A DNA stretch of 64,000 nt from assembly GCF_030719295.1 (NCBI RefSeq), contig NZ_CP120997.1, positions 186,001-250,000 of the forward strand, written 5' to 3'. Below the pieces are notes generated by a model. That model did not search any database, was not told the DNA's origin, and saw only the letters and a program-made list of their open reading frames with translations. This stretch comes from Streptomyces sp. Mut1. Its GTDB lineage: Bacteria; Actinomycetota; Actinomycetes; Streptomycetales; Streptomycetaceae. The position numbers were made by a program, and so were the translations under genes. Of this stretch, positions 48,883-57,673 are shown in pieces. Within the stretch, counting starts at the first letter, position 1. Every line of letters starts with the position of its first letter.

Positions 48883-49022
48883 GTCGCTCCCCTTCGGCGG
48901 TGACCGGCGCGGCCCCTGTTCATGTCACGCCCGGTGTCCTGTCACCGTCGGCCCGGGGAAAGCCCTCCGCAATCGGCCACGGGCCGATCGAGGTATCGGT
49001 CGGTTCCCGGCGCTCGTCCCGG

Positions 49023-49682
49023 TCAGCGCTTGCGGGGGCGGCCCCGGGCGGCCCCGGCCCGTACGCCCTGCCGCATCCGTGACCAGCGCGAACCGGTCCG
49101 CCCACTGTGTGCCTTCGGCCGGGCACGGCGGCGGGCCGTCTTCGGGCGGGGTACCGGGGCGGGCTTCGCCGTACGGCCGGGCCCGTCCGCGAGGACGTGG
49201 TAGCGGTGGCTCAGGCGGCGCCCGATCAGCAGGTAGGCCAGGACCGCTCCCGCGGTGTTGAGGATGACGTCGTCCACGTCGAAGGCGCGGCCCGCGACGA
49301 GTGCTCCCTGTGCCAGTTCGACCACGGCGATGACCAGCACCGTCAGCAGGATCATGCGGATCATCCGCAGCCGTCGCGGTACGAGGACGGGCAGCAGGAC
49401 ACCGAACGGCATGCCCAGCAGAAGGTTGCCCCCGGCCTGCTTGCACGCGGCGAGGAAGGTGTAGTCCTCGGCGTACTGGCGCAGGGAGCGTCCCGGTCGC
49501 AGGTTCGACGTGACGAGATCCTCGGACGCGGGCGACGGGGTGAGCGTCACCTTCGCCAGGACGACGGAGAATCCGACCAGGGCCAGGAAGGCCAGGCCCA
49601 GTAGGGAGACGCGCAGCAGAAGCCGCCCCCATCCCCTGGACCGGGTCGTGTCGCGTTCACCTTGCGCGGCTGCTGCGTCCAT
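49023..49682 (-). CDS. VanZ-like family membrane protein
   Basis: A 219-aa protein with about four membrane helices (LLGLAFLALVGFSVVLA; GGNLLLGMPFGVLLPVL; MILLTVLVIAVVELAQG; ILNTAGAVLAYLLIG). It has the VanZ hallmark of GNLLLGMPFGVLLP and DVDDVILNTAGA. The cytoplasmic tail of about 50 residues is extremely basic (Arg/Lys/Pro). VanZ relatives influence glycopeptide sensitivity, but most are of unknown role, and no van genes are present. The ATG is at 49682; the start is divergent from the SDR-DUF2867 gene. Confidence 0.85.
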   Translation of the reverse strand: MDAAAAQGERDTTRSRGWGRLLLRVSLLGLAFLALVGFSVVLAKVTLTPSPASEDLVTSNLRPGRSLRQYAEDYTFLAACKQAGGNLLLGMPFGVLLPVLVPRRLRMIRMILLTVLVIAVVELAQGALVAGRAFDVDDVILNTAGAVLAYLLIGRRLSHRYHVLADGPGRTAKPAPVPRPKTARRRARPKAHSGRTGSRWSRMRQGVRAGAARGRPRKR

Positions 49683-49823
49683 GGAGCCCGGATGCCCCGG
49701 AAGGCGCGGGCCACTCCCGGCGCGGCCGTGCGGGGACCGGGTCCGCAGGTCAGACTGGTCGCAGTGGGCCGGTCGCGGAAGGCCCGGCGCATACGGCAGG
49801 AAACGAACCGATGCGGAGGTCCT

Positions 49824-51353
49824 ATGACGGGCGACCACGCGAACGCGCCGCTGCACTGTCTGGTCACCGGCGCCACCGGGTACATCGGCGGCCGGCTGGT
49901 GCCGGAACTCCTCGCGGCGGGGCACCGGGTGCGGTGTCTGGCCCGCACCCCGGAGAAGCTCCGGGACTATCCGTGGGCCGGGGAGGTGGAAGTCGTCCGG
50001 GGCGATGTCACGGACGCGGAGTCCCTGGCCCCGGCGATGCGCGGCATCGACGTCGCGTACTACCTGGTGCACGCCCTGACGACCGGGGCCGGCTTCGAGG
50101 AGACCGACCGGCGGGCCGCCTCCGGGTTCGCGGAGCAGGCGCGGGCGGCGGACGTCGGCCGCATCGTCTACCTCGGCGGCCTCACGCCCGAGGGCACGCC
50201 GGCGCGTGAGCTGTCGCCGCATCTGCGCTCGCGGGCGGAGGTGGGCCGCATCCTGCTGGACTCCGGCGTCCCGACCACCGCCCTGCGCGCCGCGGTCATC
50301 ATCGGTTCCGGCTCCGCCTCGTTCGAGATGCTGCGCTACCTCACGGAGCGGCTGCCGGTCATGGTGACGCCGAGCTGGGTGTCGACCCGGATCCAGCCGA
50401 TCGCGGTGCGCGACGTGCTGCGCTACCTGGTGGGCGGAGCGGGCATGCCCCGGGACGTGAACCGCACCTTCGACATCGGCGGGCCGGACGTCCTGACCTA
50501 CCGGGACATGATGCAGCGGTACGCGCAGGTCGCCCAGCTGCCGCACCGGGTGATCCTGCCCGTGCCGATGCTGACACCGGGCCTCTCCAGCCACTGGGTC
50601 GGGCTCATCACCCCCGTACCCGCGCCGATCGCCCGGCCGCTCGCGGAATCCCTGCGGTACGAGGTGGTGTGCCGGGAGCACGACATCGCACAGTACGTGC
50701 CGGACGGCGCGGGGCAGCCGTTCACCTTCGACACGGCGCTGCGGCTGGCCCTGCAACGGGTCAGGGAGGCCCGCGTCACCACCCGGTGGTCCTCCGCCTC
50801 CGTGCCGGGGGTGCCCAGCGACCCCCTGCCCACGGACCCCGACTGGGCGGGCGGCAGCCTGTACACGGATGTGCGCGAGCGCACCGTCGACGCGTCACCG
50901 GCCGCTCTGTGGCGGGTGGTCGAGGGCATCGGCGGCGAGCACGGGTGGTACTCGTTCCCTCTGGCCTGGGCGGTACGCGGCTGGCTCGACCGGCTGGTGG
51001 GAGGCGTGGGCCTGCGGCGCGGGCGGCGCGACACCGACCGGCTGCGGGTGGGCGACTCGCTGGACTTCTGGCGGGTCGAGGAGATCGAACCGGGCCGGCT
51101 GCTGCGACTGCGCGCGGAGATGCGGCTGCCGGGCCCGGCCTGGCTGGAGATGTACGTGGAGCGGGACGAGAACGGGCGTACGCGTTACCGGCAGCGGGCC
51201 CTGTTCCATCCTCGCGGGCTGCTCGGTCACGCGTACTGGTGGGGCGTCTCGCCCTTCCACGCCCTGGTGTTCGGCGGCATGGCCCGCAACATCGCGCGGG
51301 CGGCCGAGACCGCCGTGTCACCCGGACGGGCGGTACCCGCGGTGTCGTCCTGA
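49824..51353 (+). CDS. Atypical SDR epimerase-like / DUF2867 fusion protein
   Basis: A 509-aa protein. Residues about 10-220 are an NAD(P)-binding atypical SDR (CLVTGATGYIGGRLVPELL; DVAYYLVHAL; VYLGGLTPEG). Residues about 345-500 are DUF2867, an SRPBCC-like fold (DASPAALWRVVEGIGGEHGWYSF; GWLDRLVGGVGLRRGRRD; YWWGVSPFHALVFGGM). The fusion is known in actinobacteria, with no firm substrate. The ATG at 49824 has a perfect CGGAGG site 4 bases upstream. It is followed 66 bases later by the photolyase gene on the same strand. Confidence 0.88.
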   Translation: MTGDHANAPLHCLVTGATGYIGGRLVPELLAAGHRVRCLARTPEKLRDYPWAGEVEVVRGDVTDAESLAPAMRGIDVAYYLVHALTTGAGFEETDRRAASGFAEQARAADVGRIVYLGGLTPEGTPARELSPHLRSRAEVGRILLDSGVPTTALRAAVIIGSGSASFEMLRYLTERLPVMVTPSWVSTRIQPIAVRDVLRYLVGGAGMPRDVNRTFDIGGPDVLTYRDMMQRYAQVAQLPHRVILPVPMLTPGLSSHWVGLITPVPAPIARPLAESLRYEVVCREHDIAQYVPDGAGQPFTFDTALRLALQRVREARVTTRWSSASVPGVPSDPLPTDPDWAGGSLYTDVRERTVDASPAALWRVVEGIGGEHGWYSFPLAWAVRGWLDRLVGGVGLRRGRRDTDRLRVGDSLDFWRVEEIEPGRLLRLRAEMRLPGPAWLEMYVERDENGRTRYRQRALFHPRGLLGHAYWWGVSPFHALVFGGMARNIARAAETAVSPGRAVPAVSS

Positions 51354-51419
51354 GCGGCGCGGGCCGGGGCGTGGAACGGACGGCAGCATGGCAGTCCCCG
51401 CCTCACCTGGAGTTGCCCC

Positions 51420-52793
51420 ATGACCACAGCGGTCGTCCTGTTCACCGCCGATCTCCGCCTGCACGACCATCCGCCGCTGCGGGCCGCACTCGCCGGCGCC
51501 GACGAGGTCGTGCCGCTGTTCGTCCACGACCGCGCGATCGAGGCGGCCGGGTTCGACGCCCCGAACCGGCGTGCCTTCCTCGCCGACTGTCTGCGCGATC
51601 TCGACGCCGGGCTGCGGGACCGGGGCGGCCGGCTGGTGATCCGGTCGGGCGAGGTGGCCGCCGAGGTGTGTGCCGTCGCCGCCGAGACCGGCGCGCGGGA
51701 GGTGCATGTCGCGGCGGGGGTCAGCGCGTACGCCCGCCGCCGGGAGGAGCGGCTGCGTGAGGCACTGGGGTCCGCAGGGCGTGGGCTGCGCGTGCACGAC
51801 GGGGTGATCACCGCGGTGGCGCCGGGCGCGGTGACCCCCGCGTCCTCCGACCATTTCGCCGTGTTCACCCCGTACTTCAGGCGCTGGTCGGGCGAGCGGC
51901 TGCGCGATGTCTTCGGCGCTCCGCGCACGGTGCGGGTGCCTGAGGGGGCGCGCTCGGAGAAGGTGCCGGCCCGGGGCGGTGTCCGTGGGGTCTCGGAGGG
52001 TCTCGCGGAGGGCGGCGAGAAGGCGGCGCGCAGGGCCTTCACGAACTGGCGGCGTCACGGGCTCGCCGCGTACGAGGACCGGCACGACGACCTGGCGGGC
52101 GACGCCACCTCCCGGCTCTCCCCGCATCTGCACTTCGGCACCCTGTCCCCGGTCGAGCTGGTGCGCCGGGCGCGGGACACGGGCGGCGCCGGCGCCGAGG
52201 CGTTCGTCCGGCAGCTGTGCTGGCGCGAGTTCCACCACCAGGTCCTCGCGGCGCGGCCGGCCGCGTCCTGGGAGAACTACCGCACCAAGCACGACCGGTG
52301 GCGCCGTGAGGCGGACGCGGCCGGCGAGGTCGAGGCGTGGCGGCAGGGGCGCACGGGCTATCCGGTGGTCGACGCCGCGATGCGCCAGCTGCGGCACGAG
52401 GGCTGGATGCACAACCGGGGCCGGCTGCTCGCCGCCTCCTTCCTGACGAAGACCCTGTACGTGGACTGGCGTGTCGGCGCGCGGCACTTCCTGGACCTTC
52501 TGGTGGACGGTGACATCGCCAACAACCAGCTGAACTGGCAGTGGATGGCCGGGACCGGAACCGACAGCCGGCCCAACCGGGTGCTCAGCCCGGTGGCGCA
52601 GGCCAGGCGTCTGGACCCGGACGGCGACTACGTCCGGCGCTGGGTACCGGAGCTGGCGTCACTGTCCGGGGCGGCCGTGCACGAGCCGTGGAAGCTGCGC
52701 GGCGCTGAGCGTGAGCGCCTGGACTATCCGGAGCCGGTGGTGGACCTGGCCGATGGCCTGACCCGGTTCAGGCAGGCGCGCGGGCTCGGCTGA
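51420..52793 (+). CDS. phr: Deoxyribodipyrimidine photolyase (cryptochrome/photolyase family)
   Basis: A 457-aa flavoprotein that repairs UV-induced pyrimidine dimers with blue light. The N-terminal antenna domain starts AVVLFTADLRLHDHPPL. The C-terminal FAD domain shows LSPHLHFGTLSPVELV (about 235-250), QLCWREFHHQVL (about 262), RQGRTGYPVVDAAMRQL (about 306) with MHNRGRLLAASFLTK, and NNQLNWQWMAGTGTDSRPNRV (about 366-386). The length is typical of class I CPD photolyases. The SDR-DUF2867 gene lies 66 bases upstream, as is common in actinobacterial UV-response clusters. Confidence 0.93.
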   Translation: MTTAVVLFTADLRLHDHPPLRAALAGADEVVPLFVHDRAIEAAGFDAPNRRAFLADCLRDLDAGLRDRGGRLVIRSGEVAAEVCAVAAETGAREVHVAAGVSAYARRREERLREALGSAGRGLRVHDGVITAVAPGAVTPASSDHFAVFTPYFRRWSGERLRDVFGAPRTVRVPEGARSEKVPARGGVRGVSEGLAEGGEKAARRAFTNWRRHGLAAYEDRHDDLAGDATSRLSPHLHFGTLSPVELVRRARDTGGAGAEAFVRQLCWREFHHQVLAARPAASWENYRTKHDRWRREADAAGEVEAWRQGRTGYPVVDAAMRQLRHEGWMHNRGRLLAASFLTKTLYVDWRVGARHFLDLLVDGDIANNQLNWQWMAGTGTDSRPNRVLSPVAQARRLDPDGDYVRRWVPELASLSGAAVHEPWKLRGAERERLDYPEPVVDLADGLTRFRQARGLG

Positions 52794-52799
52794 CGGCGG

Positions 52800-52825
52800 C
52801 GGCGTGGACCCGGGCCGCCACGCCG
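52800..52825. terminator. Hairpin after the photolyase gene
   Basis: CGGCGTGG (52800-52807) pairs with CCACGCCG (52818-52825) around a 10-base loop, starting just after the photolyase stop. There is no T-run, so support is weak. Confidence 0.35.
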
Positions 52826-52874
52826 GACGCGGCGCAACACGGCCGGGCGGGCGGGCTGCGGCGAAGATGCTGGG

Positions 52875-53627
52875 GTGGCGACTCCCCGTTACCAGTCATC
52901 CACCGGTCCGGCCGGCCCCGAGGGGGCGGGGGCGGCGCACGGCCACCTCGCGCTGTTGCTGCTGTCGGCTGCCTCCGGGGCGGCGGACGCCTTCGTCTTC
53001 ATCTGCGTGGGACAGGTCTTCGCCGGGGTGATGACCGGCAACCTCGTGCTGCTGGGCGCCTCGGCGGTCGGGGCGGGCGAGGAAGGCGTGGCGCTGCGTG
53101 TGGTGACCGCGCTGTTCTCGTACGGCTGCGGTGTGGCCGGGGCCGCCGTCGTGGGTGAGCGGGTGTGGCGGCGGATGCCGGTGATGCTCCTGGCGGAGGT
53201 GGTGCTGCTCGCGGCCGGGGCGGCGCTGTGGGCGGCGCGGCTGATCACGTCGGACACGGACCGGCTGGGGCTGCTGGCGCTCATGGGGCTCGCGATGGGA
53301 ATTCAGGGGCGGGTGCGCGCCACGCCCACGAACTACTTCACCGGCACCCTGACCTCTCTCATCGGCCGGCTCGCCGTGGGCAGACGGCACGACGGCGACG
53401 GCTGGGTGGCGGGGCGGCTGGCCGCCGTGGTGGCGGGGGCCGCGCTGGCGGCCCTGATGGTGCGACTGTGGCCCGCCGCGGGAGCCGTGGCACCCGCCGC
53501 GCTCGCCGGGGCCGCGCTGCTGGCCGGGACGGTGGTGGGGCGCGGGCAGGGTGATGCCGCCGGGGCCGGGGAGCCGGGCAACGGGAAGCCCCGGCCGGAT
53601 CGGGGGAATCCAGCCGGGGCGGCTTGA
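52875..53627 (+). CDS. DUF1275 (YoaK-like) membrane protein
   Basis: A 250-aa protein with about six membrane helices. DUF1275 hallmarks: LLLLSAASGAADAFVFICVGQVFAGVMTGNLVLLG (about 27-61) and MGIQGRVRATPTNYFTGTLTSLIGRLA (about 140-167). A Gly/Pro-rich tail ends the protein. Function unknown. The GTG start at 52875 lies near a weak GCTGGG stretch; the N-terminal 15 residues are not conserved-looking, so a later start is possible. Confidence 0.82.
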   Translation: MATPRYQSSTGPAGPEGAGAAHGHLALLLLSAASGAADAFVFICVGQVFAGVMTGNLVLLGASAVGAGEEGVALRVVTALFSYGCGVAGAAVVGERVWRRMPVMLLAEVVLLAAGAALWAARLITSDTDRLGLLALMGLAMGIQGRVRATPTNYFTGTLTSLIGRLAVGRRHDGDGWVAGRLAAVVAGAALAALMVRLWPAAGAVAPAALAGAALLAGTVVGRGQGDAAGAGEPGNGKPRPDRGNPAGAA

Positions 53628-53745
53628 ATGTGGGCGCTCAGGGCGTCATCCACATATAGGTGAACGATAAACCACCGCGCACTGTTCCCGGCCATCCCTG
53701 CCCCAAACTGTGATCCAGGGCACGACGCGGGGCGCGCGAGGGGCT

Positions 53746-54009
53746 TCACGCCCCCTGGGAGGACGTCTCGCCGCCGTAGCGGCGGTTGAACCGCTCGATC
53801 CGGCCGGCCGTGTCCAGCACCTGCTGGGTGCCGGTGTAGAACGGGTGGCTCGCCGACGAGGTCTCCACGTCGATCACGGGGTAGCTGCGGCCGTCCTCCC
53901 ACGTCGTCCGCCGGTCGGAATCGGCGGTCGAGCGGGTGAGGAAGGCCGTCCCGGCGGCACGGTCGCGGAAGACCACCGGACGGGAGACGGGGTGGATTCG
54001 TGACTTCAT
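53746..54009 (-). CDS. rpmE2: Ribosomal protein L31 type B (zinc-free paralogue)
   Basis: An 87-aa L31 of the C-minus form: no Cys pair, but [17 protein letters not shown] at the start and [25 protein letters not shown] near the end. In Streptomyces such paralogues replace the zinc-binding L31 when zinc is scarce and are usually under Zur control. The second ATG (54009) is chosen because GGAGAGG lies 6 bases upstream; the first (54015) touches that site. An inverted repeat at 54055-54077 upstream is a candidate operator. Confidence 0.92.
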   Translation of the reverse strand: MKSRIHPVSRPVVFRDRAAGTAFLTRSTADSDRRTTWEDGRSYPVIDVETSSASHPFYTGTQQVLDTAGRIERFNRRYGGETSSQGA

Positions 54010-54054
54010 GGGCATCCTCTCCGGACTCGTGGACCACGACCCGCCCCCTTTACG

Positions 54055-54077
54055 GGAACGGGATTCGTTTTCGTTCC
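54055..54077. promoter_or_regulatory. Inverted repeat upstream of rpmE2
   Basis: GGAACG (54055-54060) and CGTTCC (54072-54077) with an 11-base AT-richer centre (GGATTCGTTTT). It lies about 45 bases upstream of the rpmE2 start codon, where a Zur box would be expected. The match to the Zur consensus is only partial, so identity is uncertain. Confidence 0.4.
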
Positions 54078-54283
54078 GCCCCGTACAACACGAGGGCACC
54101 CGCCCCCATTCCCACCCCTCCGCACCCGCCGCACCCCGGCAGCCGCATATGCCACGACGCCCGGCGCGCGCGCCGCGCGAACACGGCGCGCGTGCGCCCG
54201 CCACCCCCTCCACGCCCCCGCTGACTTGCACCAACCACCGCCAGCAGCAAGGCTGTTCGAAAAATATGGGCTACAGTCAGCCG

Positions 54284-54297
54284 CTGGCATATGCCAG
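54284..54297. promoter_or_regulatory. Perfect 14-base palindrome CTGGCATATGCCAG
   Basis: It lies about 115 bases upstream of the PAS-SpoIIE phosphatase start. The decamer GCATATGCCA recurs at 54145-54154 in the same intergenic region, so it may be a repeated regulator site. No regulator is assigned. Confidence 0.4.
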
Positions 54298-54412
54298 ATG
54301 CAAGAACGCGTCGAGTGTTGCCAAATCACTTACGGGCCTCTTCCGGCTGTGCGAAAGTCGTATGCGGTCCACCCTTCAGAACTGGTTGTGCCGCCCTGTA
54401 TCGGAGTACGAC

Positions 54413-55858
54413 ATGCCGTCCCCCCTCTCCGCGGACCGCCCCGCCCCCCAGCCGCCCGAGCGCGATGCCGTCGATGCGTTGATCCATCGGACGCGTCGAC
54501 TGCGCGGCGATGTGGACGCGGTGCGGCGCGATGCCGTGCGCATCGACGAGGACGATCCGCAGATGCGCTGGCAGCGCGCGCTCTGCGACCTGGCGGTCCA
54601 CCACCTCGACGATCTCGGCACCCACCTCGGACAGCTCAAGGAGGGCCTGCCCGCGGAATGCGCCGGCCCGCCCGCGCGTACGAGCGAGGAGGACGCCGCC
54701 GACGAGCCCGCCGGCTCCCTCATCGGCCGGGTGGGCAGCGCCGAATGGAATCTGCTGACCGACGCGGTCAGCTGGTCCGACGAGCTGTTCGGAATCTTCG
54801 GCCGTGCCCCGGAGGCGGGCGGTCTGTCGCTGGACGACCTGCCGTCGACGCTGCTCCCCGAGGACCAGCCCTTACTCACCGCGCTCGTGACGGACTGCCT
54901 GGTGGACGGCAAGCCGATAGACGGCGAGTTCCGCATCACGCACACCGACGGGCGCATCCGCACCCTGCACATGACGGGCGAACCCGTGCTCGACACGGAC
55001 GGCTGCACCGCATCCATGTGGGCGGTCATCCGGGACGTCAGCGCACTGCGGCGCAGCCAGCAAGTGGTGCGCCGCACGCACGACTCCCTGCGGCGCGAAC
55101 AGCACATCGCCAGGGCCGAGCGCCGGATCGCGGTGGAGCTGAAGGAGGCCGTGCTCCCCCCGTGGCAGAGCTCCCTGCGGCTCCCGGACCACGGCCCCGG
55201 CACCCTGGACATCGCCGCCCACTACCTCCCGTCGGAGACGAGCGCCCTGGTCGGCGGCGGCTGGTACGACGCGATGGAACTGCCGGACGGCAGGACCCTG
55301 CTCACCGTCGGCGATCTGACCGGCCACGGCATCCAGGCCACCTCCGCGATGGCAGTGGTCCTGGGCGCCCTGCGCGGCATGGCGGTGGCCGGCATCGAGC
55401 CCGGGGCCCTGATGGGCCACCTCAATCAGTTGCTGGAAACCTCCATTCAGCCCGCTCTGGGCAGTGCCGTGTGCTGCCGCTTCGACCCGGAGACACGCAC
55501 CCTCGACTGGGCACAGGCCGGGCATCCCGCGCCACTGCTCTTCCGCGACGGGACCGGGCGCCCGCTCCCCCCACCGGACGGAGTGCTGCTCGGAGCGGCC
55601 TCCGAAGTCGCCTACGAGCAGGACGACGTGCGCCTGCTGCCCGGCGACGTGCTGGTGCTGCACACCGACGGACTGGCCCGGGACAGGGCCGACGGGCGCG
55701 GCGGCGCGCACCCGGGCACTCGGACGCTGCTCGCCCTTGCACCACGCTTCAGCCGGGCCCGTTCGGCGCAGGAGTGCGTCCGGGCCGTCGTCGAGGAGTT
55801 CGGCGGGGCCGAGCGACTGGACGACGCGGGTGTGCTGATCGCCCGCATCGGGGCATAG
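54413..55858 (+). CDS. PAS / PP2C-type SpoIIE phosphatase with a rare TTA codon
   Basis: A 481-aa protein. Residues about 105-215 are a PAS sensor (WSDELFGIFGRAPEAGGLSLDD). Residues about 245-480 are a SpoIIE/RsbU-type phosphatase (TVGDLTGHGIQATSAMA; AQAGHPAPLLF; LVLHTDGLARDR). The first metal motif reads VGGGWYD instead of the usual VGGDWYD, so one metal ligand is lost and activity may be changed. Codon 154 (54872-54874) is TTA, which makes translation dependent on the bldA leucyl-tRNA. The ATG at 54413 has GGAG 7 bases upstream. Confidence 0.87.
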   Translation: MPSPLSADRPAPQPPERDAVDALIHRTRRLRGDVDAVRRDAVRIDEDDPQMRWQRALCDLAVHHLDDLGTHLGQLKEGLPAECAGPPARTSEEDAADEPAGSLIGRVGSAEWNLLTDAVSWSDELFGIFGRAPEAGGLSLDDLPSTLLPEDQPLLTALVTDCLVDGKPIDGEFRITHTDGRIRTLHMTGEPVLDTDGCTASMWAVIRDVSALRRSQQVVRRTHDSLRREQHIARAERRIAVELKEAVLPPWQSSLRLPDHGPGTLDIAAHYLPSETSALVGGGWYDAMELPDGRTLLTVGDLTGHGIQATSAMAVVLGALRGMAVAGIEPGALMGHLNQLLETSIQPALGSAVCCRFDPETRTLDWAQAGHPAPLLFRDGTGRPLPPPDGVLLGAASEVAYEQDDVRLLPGDVLVLHTDGLARDRADGRGGAHPGTRTLLALAPRFSRARSAQECVRAVVEEFGGAERLDDAGVLIARIGA

Positions 55859-55945
55859 CGAATCAGCGGCGGACCTCGCCGAGGCGCCGACGGATCAGCT
55901 CGCGTCGTTCATGGACCTGCGGGACTCATCCGGCCCCGGAGCTCA

Positions 55946-57442
55946 TCAGATCTCCGCACTCCTCGGTTTCACCACGCGGTTCTTCTGGGGGAGCGAGAGC
56001 TGGATCTCCTGGCGCAGGTCCTCGATCTTGGCGTAGCCCGCGAACTGCCCGGTCAGCCGGTACATCTCGCGCAACCGGTCCCAGGTCCGGTGGGAGGAGG
56101 TCTCCCCCATCGTGACCAGGGCGAGCCGCGCGTAGCGGTCGGCCTGTTCCGGGTCGTCGGCGATGAAGCAGGCCGAGGCGAGCGAGATGTAGTCGAAGAT
56201 CTTGGACCGCTGGCGCCCGTTGACCCGCAGTTCGAGCGCCTGCTTCGCGTGACGCTGGGCGATGGTCGCCGCCGACGGATCGTGCTCGGCGAGCGTGCGG
56301 AAGGCCAGGGCCTGCATGCCGTGCATGTCGGCCTCGTCAAACATCTGCATCCAACTGGGCGGCGGCACGTCGCTCTTGTCCGAGACGAACAGCTCCTCGG
56401 CCCGGCCGAGGGTGCGCCGCATGGCCTGGCCCCGGCCCATGGACGCCTGCGCCCACGCCTCGATGGTGTACAGCATCGCCTGGGTGCGCGGCAGGACGTT
56501 CTCGCCCGAGCCGGACTTGGCGAGCTTCATCAGGTCCAGCGCGTCGTCGGGGCGGCCCAGGTGGACCATCTGACGGGCCGCGCGGGACAGTGCCTCGCCC
56601 GCGCGCGGGCGGTCGCCGCCCTCACGCGCCGCGTGCGCGGCGATGACGAAGTACTTCTGGGCGGTGGGTTCGAGGCCGACGTCGTGGGACATCCATCCCG
56701 CGAGCACGGCGAGGTTGGCGGCCACGCCCCACAGGCGCTTCTGGAGATGGTCGGGGTGGCGGTAGGCGAGCATGCCGCCCACCTCGTTGAGCTGGCCCAC
56801 CACCGCCTTGCGCTGGAGACCGCCGCCCCGGGAGGCGTCCCAGGCCCGGAACACCTCCACGGACCGCTCCAGCGCCTCGATCTCCTCGGAGCCGATGGGA
56901 GCGGCCTCGTACCGGTCGAAGCCGGCGGGGTCCGCGTGTACGGGATCGCCGGCGCGAGGGGCGTCGGCGGCCAGTACGGGGTCGGTGTGCAGCCAGTCGT
57001 GCATGGGGCCGGCGATGGTGGAGCCGGCGGCGAGCGCGGCGCCCGCGCCCACCAAGCCGCGTCGGTTGAGCATAAGGTCCATTCCCGTGAATTCGGTGAG
57101 GACCGCTGCCGTCCGCTCGGGCGCCCACGGGAGTTGGTCGGGATTGTCCTGCGTCCCGGCCTCTCGCCGCTTCCCCACACGCCCGCGCCGGCCGAACCCG
57201 AGGTCCTCGATGGTCACGACACGGCCGAGCCGCTCGGTGAACAGGGCCGCCAGCACCCTGGGCACGGGATCACGGGGGGACTCCCCCATGTCGATCCAGC
57301 GCCTCACGCGCGAGGTGTCGGTGGCCAGTTGCGGGTGGCCCATGGCCGCCGCCTTCCGGTTCACCATTCTCGCGAGTTCGCCCTTGGACCAGCCGGCTAG
57401 GCCGAACAGGTCGGACAGGCGGGTGTTGGGTTCTCCGGTCAC
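55946..57442 (-). CDS. NsdA-like regulator (TPR-type developmental/antibiotic repressor family)
   Basis: A 498-aa protein. The N-terminal 75 residues carry a conserved regulator-type block (LSDLFGLAGWSKGELARMVNR; RVRRWIDMGESPRDPVPRVLAALFTERLGR). The rest is helical and TPR-like (about 170-480; AREGGDRPRAGEALSRAARQMVHLGRPDDALDLM). This layout matches the Streptomyces NsdA/NsdB family, which represses sporulation and antibiotic production. Several paralogues exist, so I do not assign a symbol. A short hydrophobic stretch near 131-145 (GAGAALAAGSTIAG) is too weak to call a membrane helix. The start is divergent from a phosphotransferase-like gene. Confidence 0.78.
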   Translation of the reverse strand: MTGEPNTRLSDLFGLAGWSKGELARMVNRKAAAMGHPQLATDTSRVRRWIDMGESPRDPVPRVLAALFTERLGRVVTIEDLGFGRRGRVGKRREAGTQDNPDQLPWAPERTAAVLTEFTGMDLMLNRRGLVGAGAALAAGSTIAGPMHDWLHTDPVLAADAPRAGDPVHADPAGFDRYEAAPIGSEEIEALERSVEVFRAWDASRGGGLQRKAVVGQLNEVGGMLAYRHPDHLQKRLWGVAANLAVLAGWMSHDVGLEPTAQKYFVIAAHAAREGGDRPRAGEALSRAARQMVHLGRPDDALDLMKLAKSGSGENVLPRTQAMLYTIEAWAQASMGRGQAMRRTLGRAEELFVSDKSDVPPPSWMQMFDEADMHGMQALAFRTLAEHDPSAATIAQRHAKQALELRVNGRQRSKIFDYISLASACFIADDPEQADRYARLALVTMGETSSHRTWDRLREMYRLTGQFAGYAKIEDLRQEIQLSLPQKNRVVKPRSAEI

Positions 57443-57503
57443 GTCAAGCCCCCAGGTTCTCGGCTGTGTTGACAGTAACCCCGCGTCAGATGCCGTGCGA
57501 CTA

Positions 57504-57533
57504 TTCGCCAGGGTTCGCCAGGGTGCGCCAGAT
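57504..57533. promoter_or_regulatory. Tandem 10-base repeats in a divergent promoter region
   Basis: TTCGCCAGGG (57504-57513), an exact second copy (57514-57523) and a degenerate third (TGCGCCAGAT, 57524-57533) run head to tail. The 10-base period is one helical turn, as for regulators that bind one face of DNA. It lies 60-90 bases upstream of the NsdA-like start and 140 bases upstream of the phosphotransferase-like start. Confidence 0.5.
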
Positions 57534-57673
57534 GGTCCACTACCCGCGCGCCGGTGTCAGGTAGGAAAGCGCAACCCCGCCCGGCAGCCCTAGGTACTCC
57601 CCAGGGTGCCGAACGGCCGCCGGCCGGGGCGGCGCACGCAACTTGTCGGCGCGCGAAGGGATCTGTCTCGCCC

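Larger units (their letters stand above)
54010..54412. other. Divergent region between rpmE2 and the PAS-SpoIIE phosphatase gene
   Basis: About 400 bases without a gene. It holds a GGAACG/CGTTCC inverted repeat (54055-54077) near rpmE2, a long alternating GC tract around 54155-54200 able to fold, and a perfect CTGGCATATGCCAG palindrome (54284-54297) ahead of the phosphatase. Both promoters must lie here, but their boxes are not clear. Confidence 0.5.

Noticed and set aside
49023..49682. VanZ-like gene as part of a glycopeptide-resistance cluster
   Set aside because: No vanRSHAX-type genes are near, and VanZ-like proteins are common and mostly unrelated to resistance.
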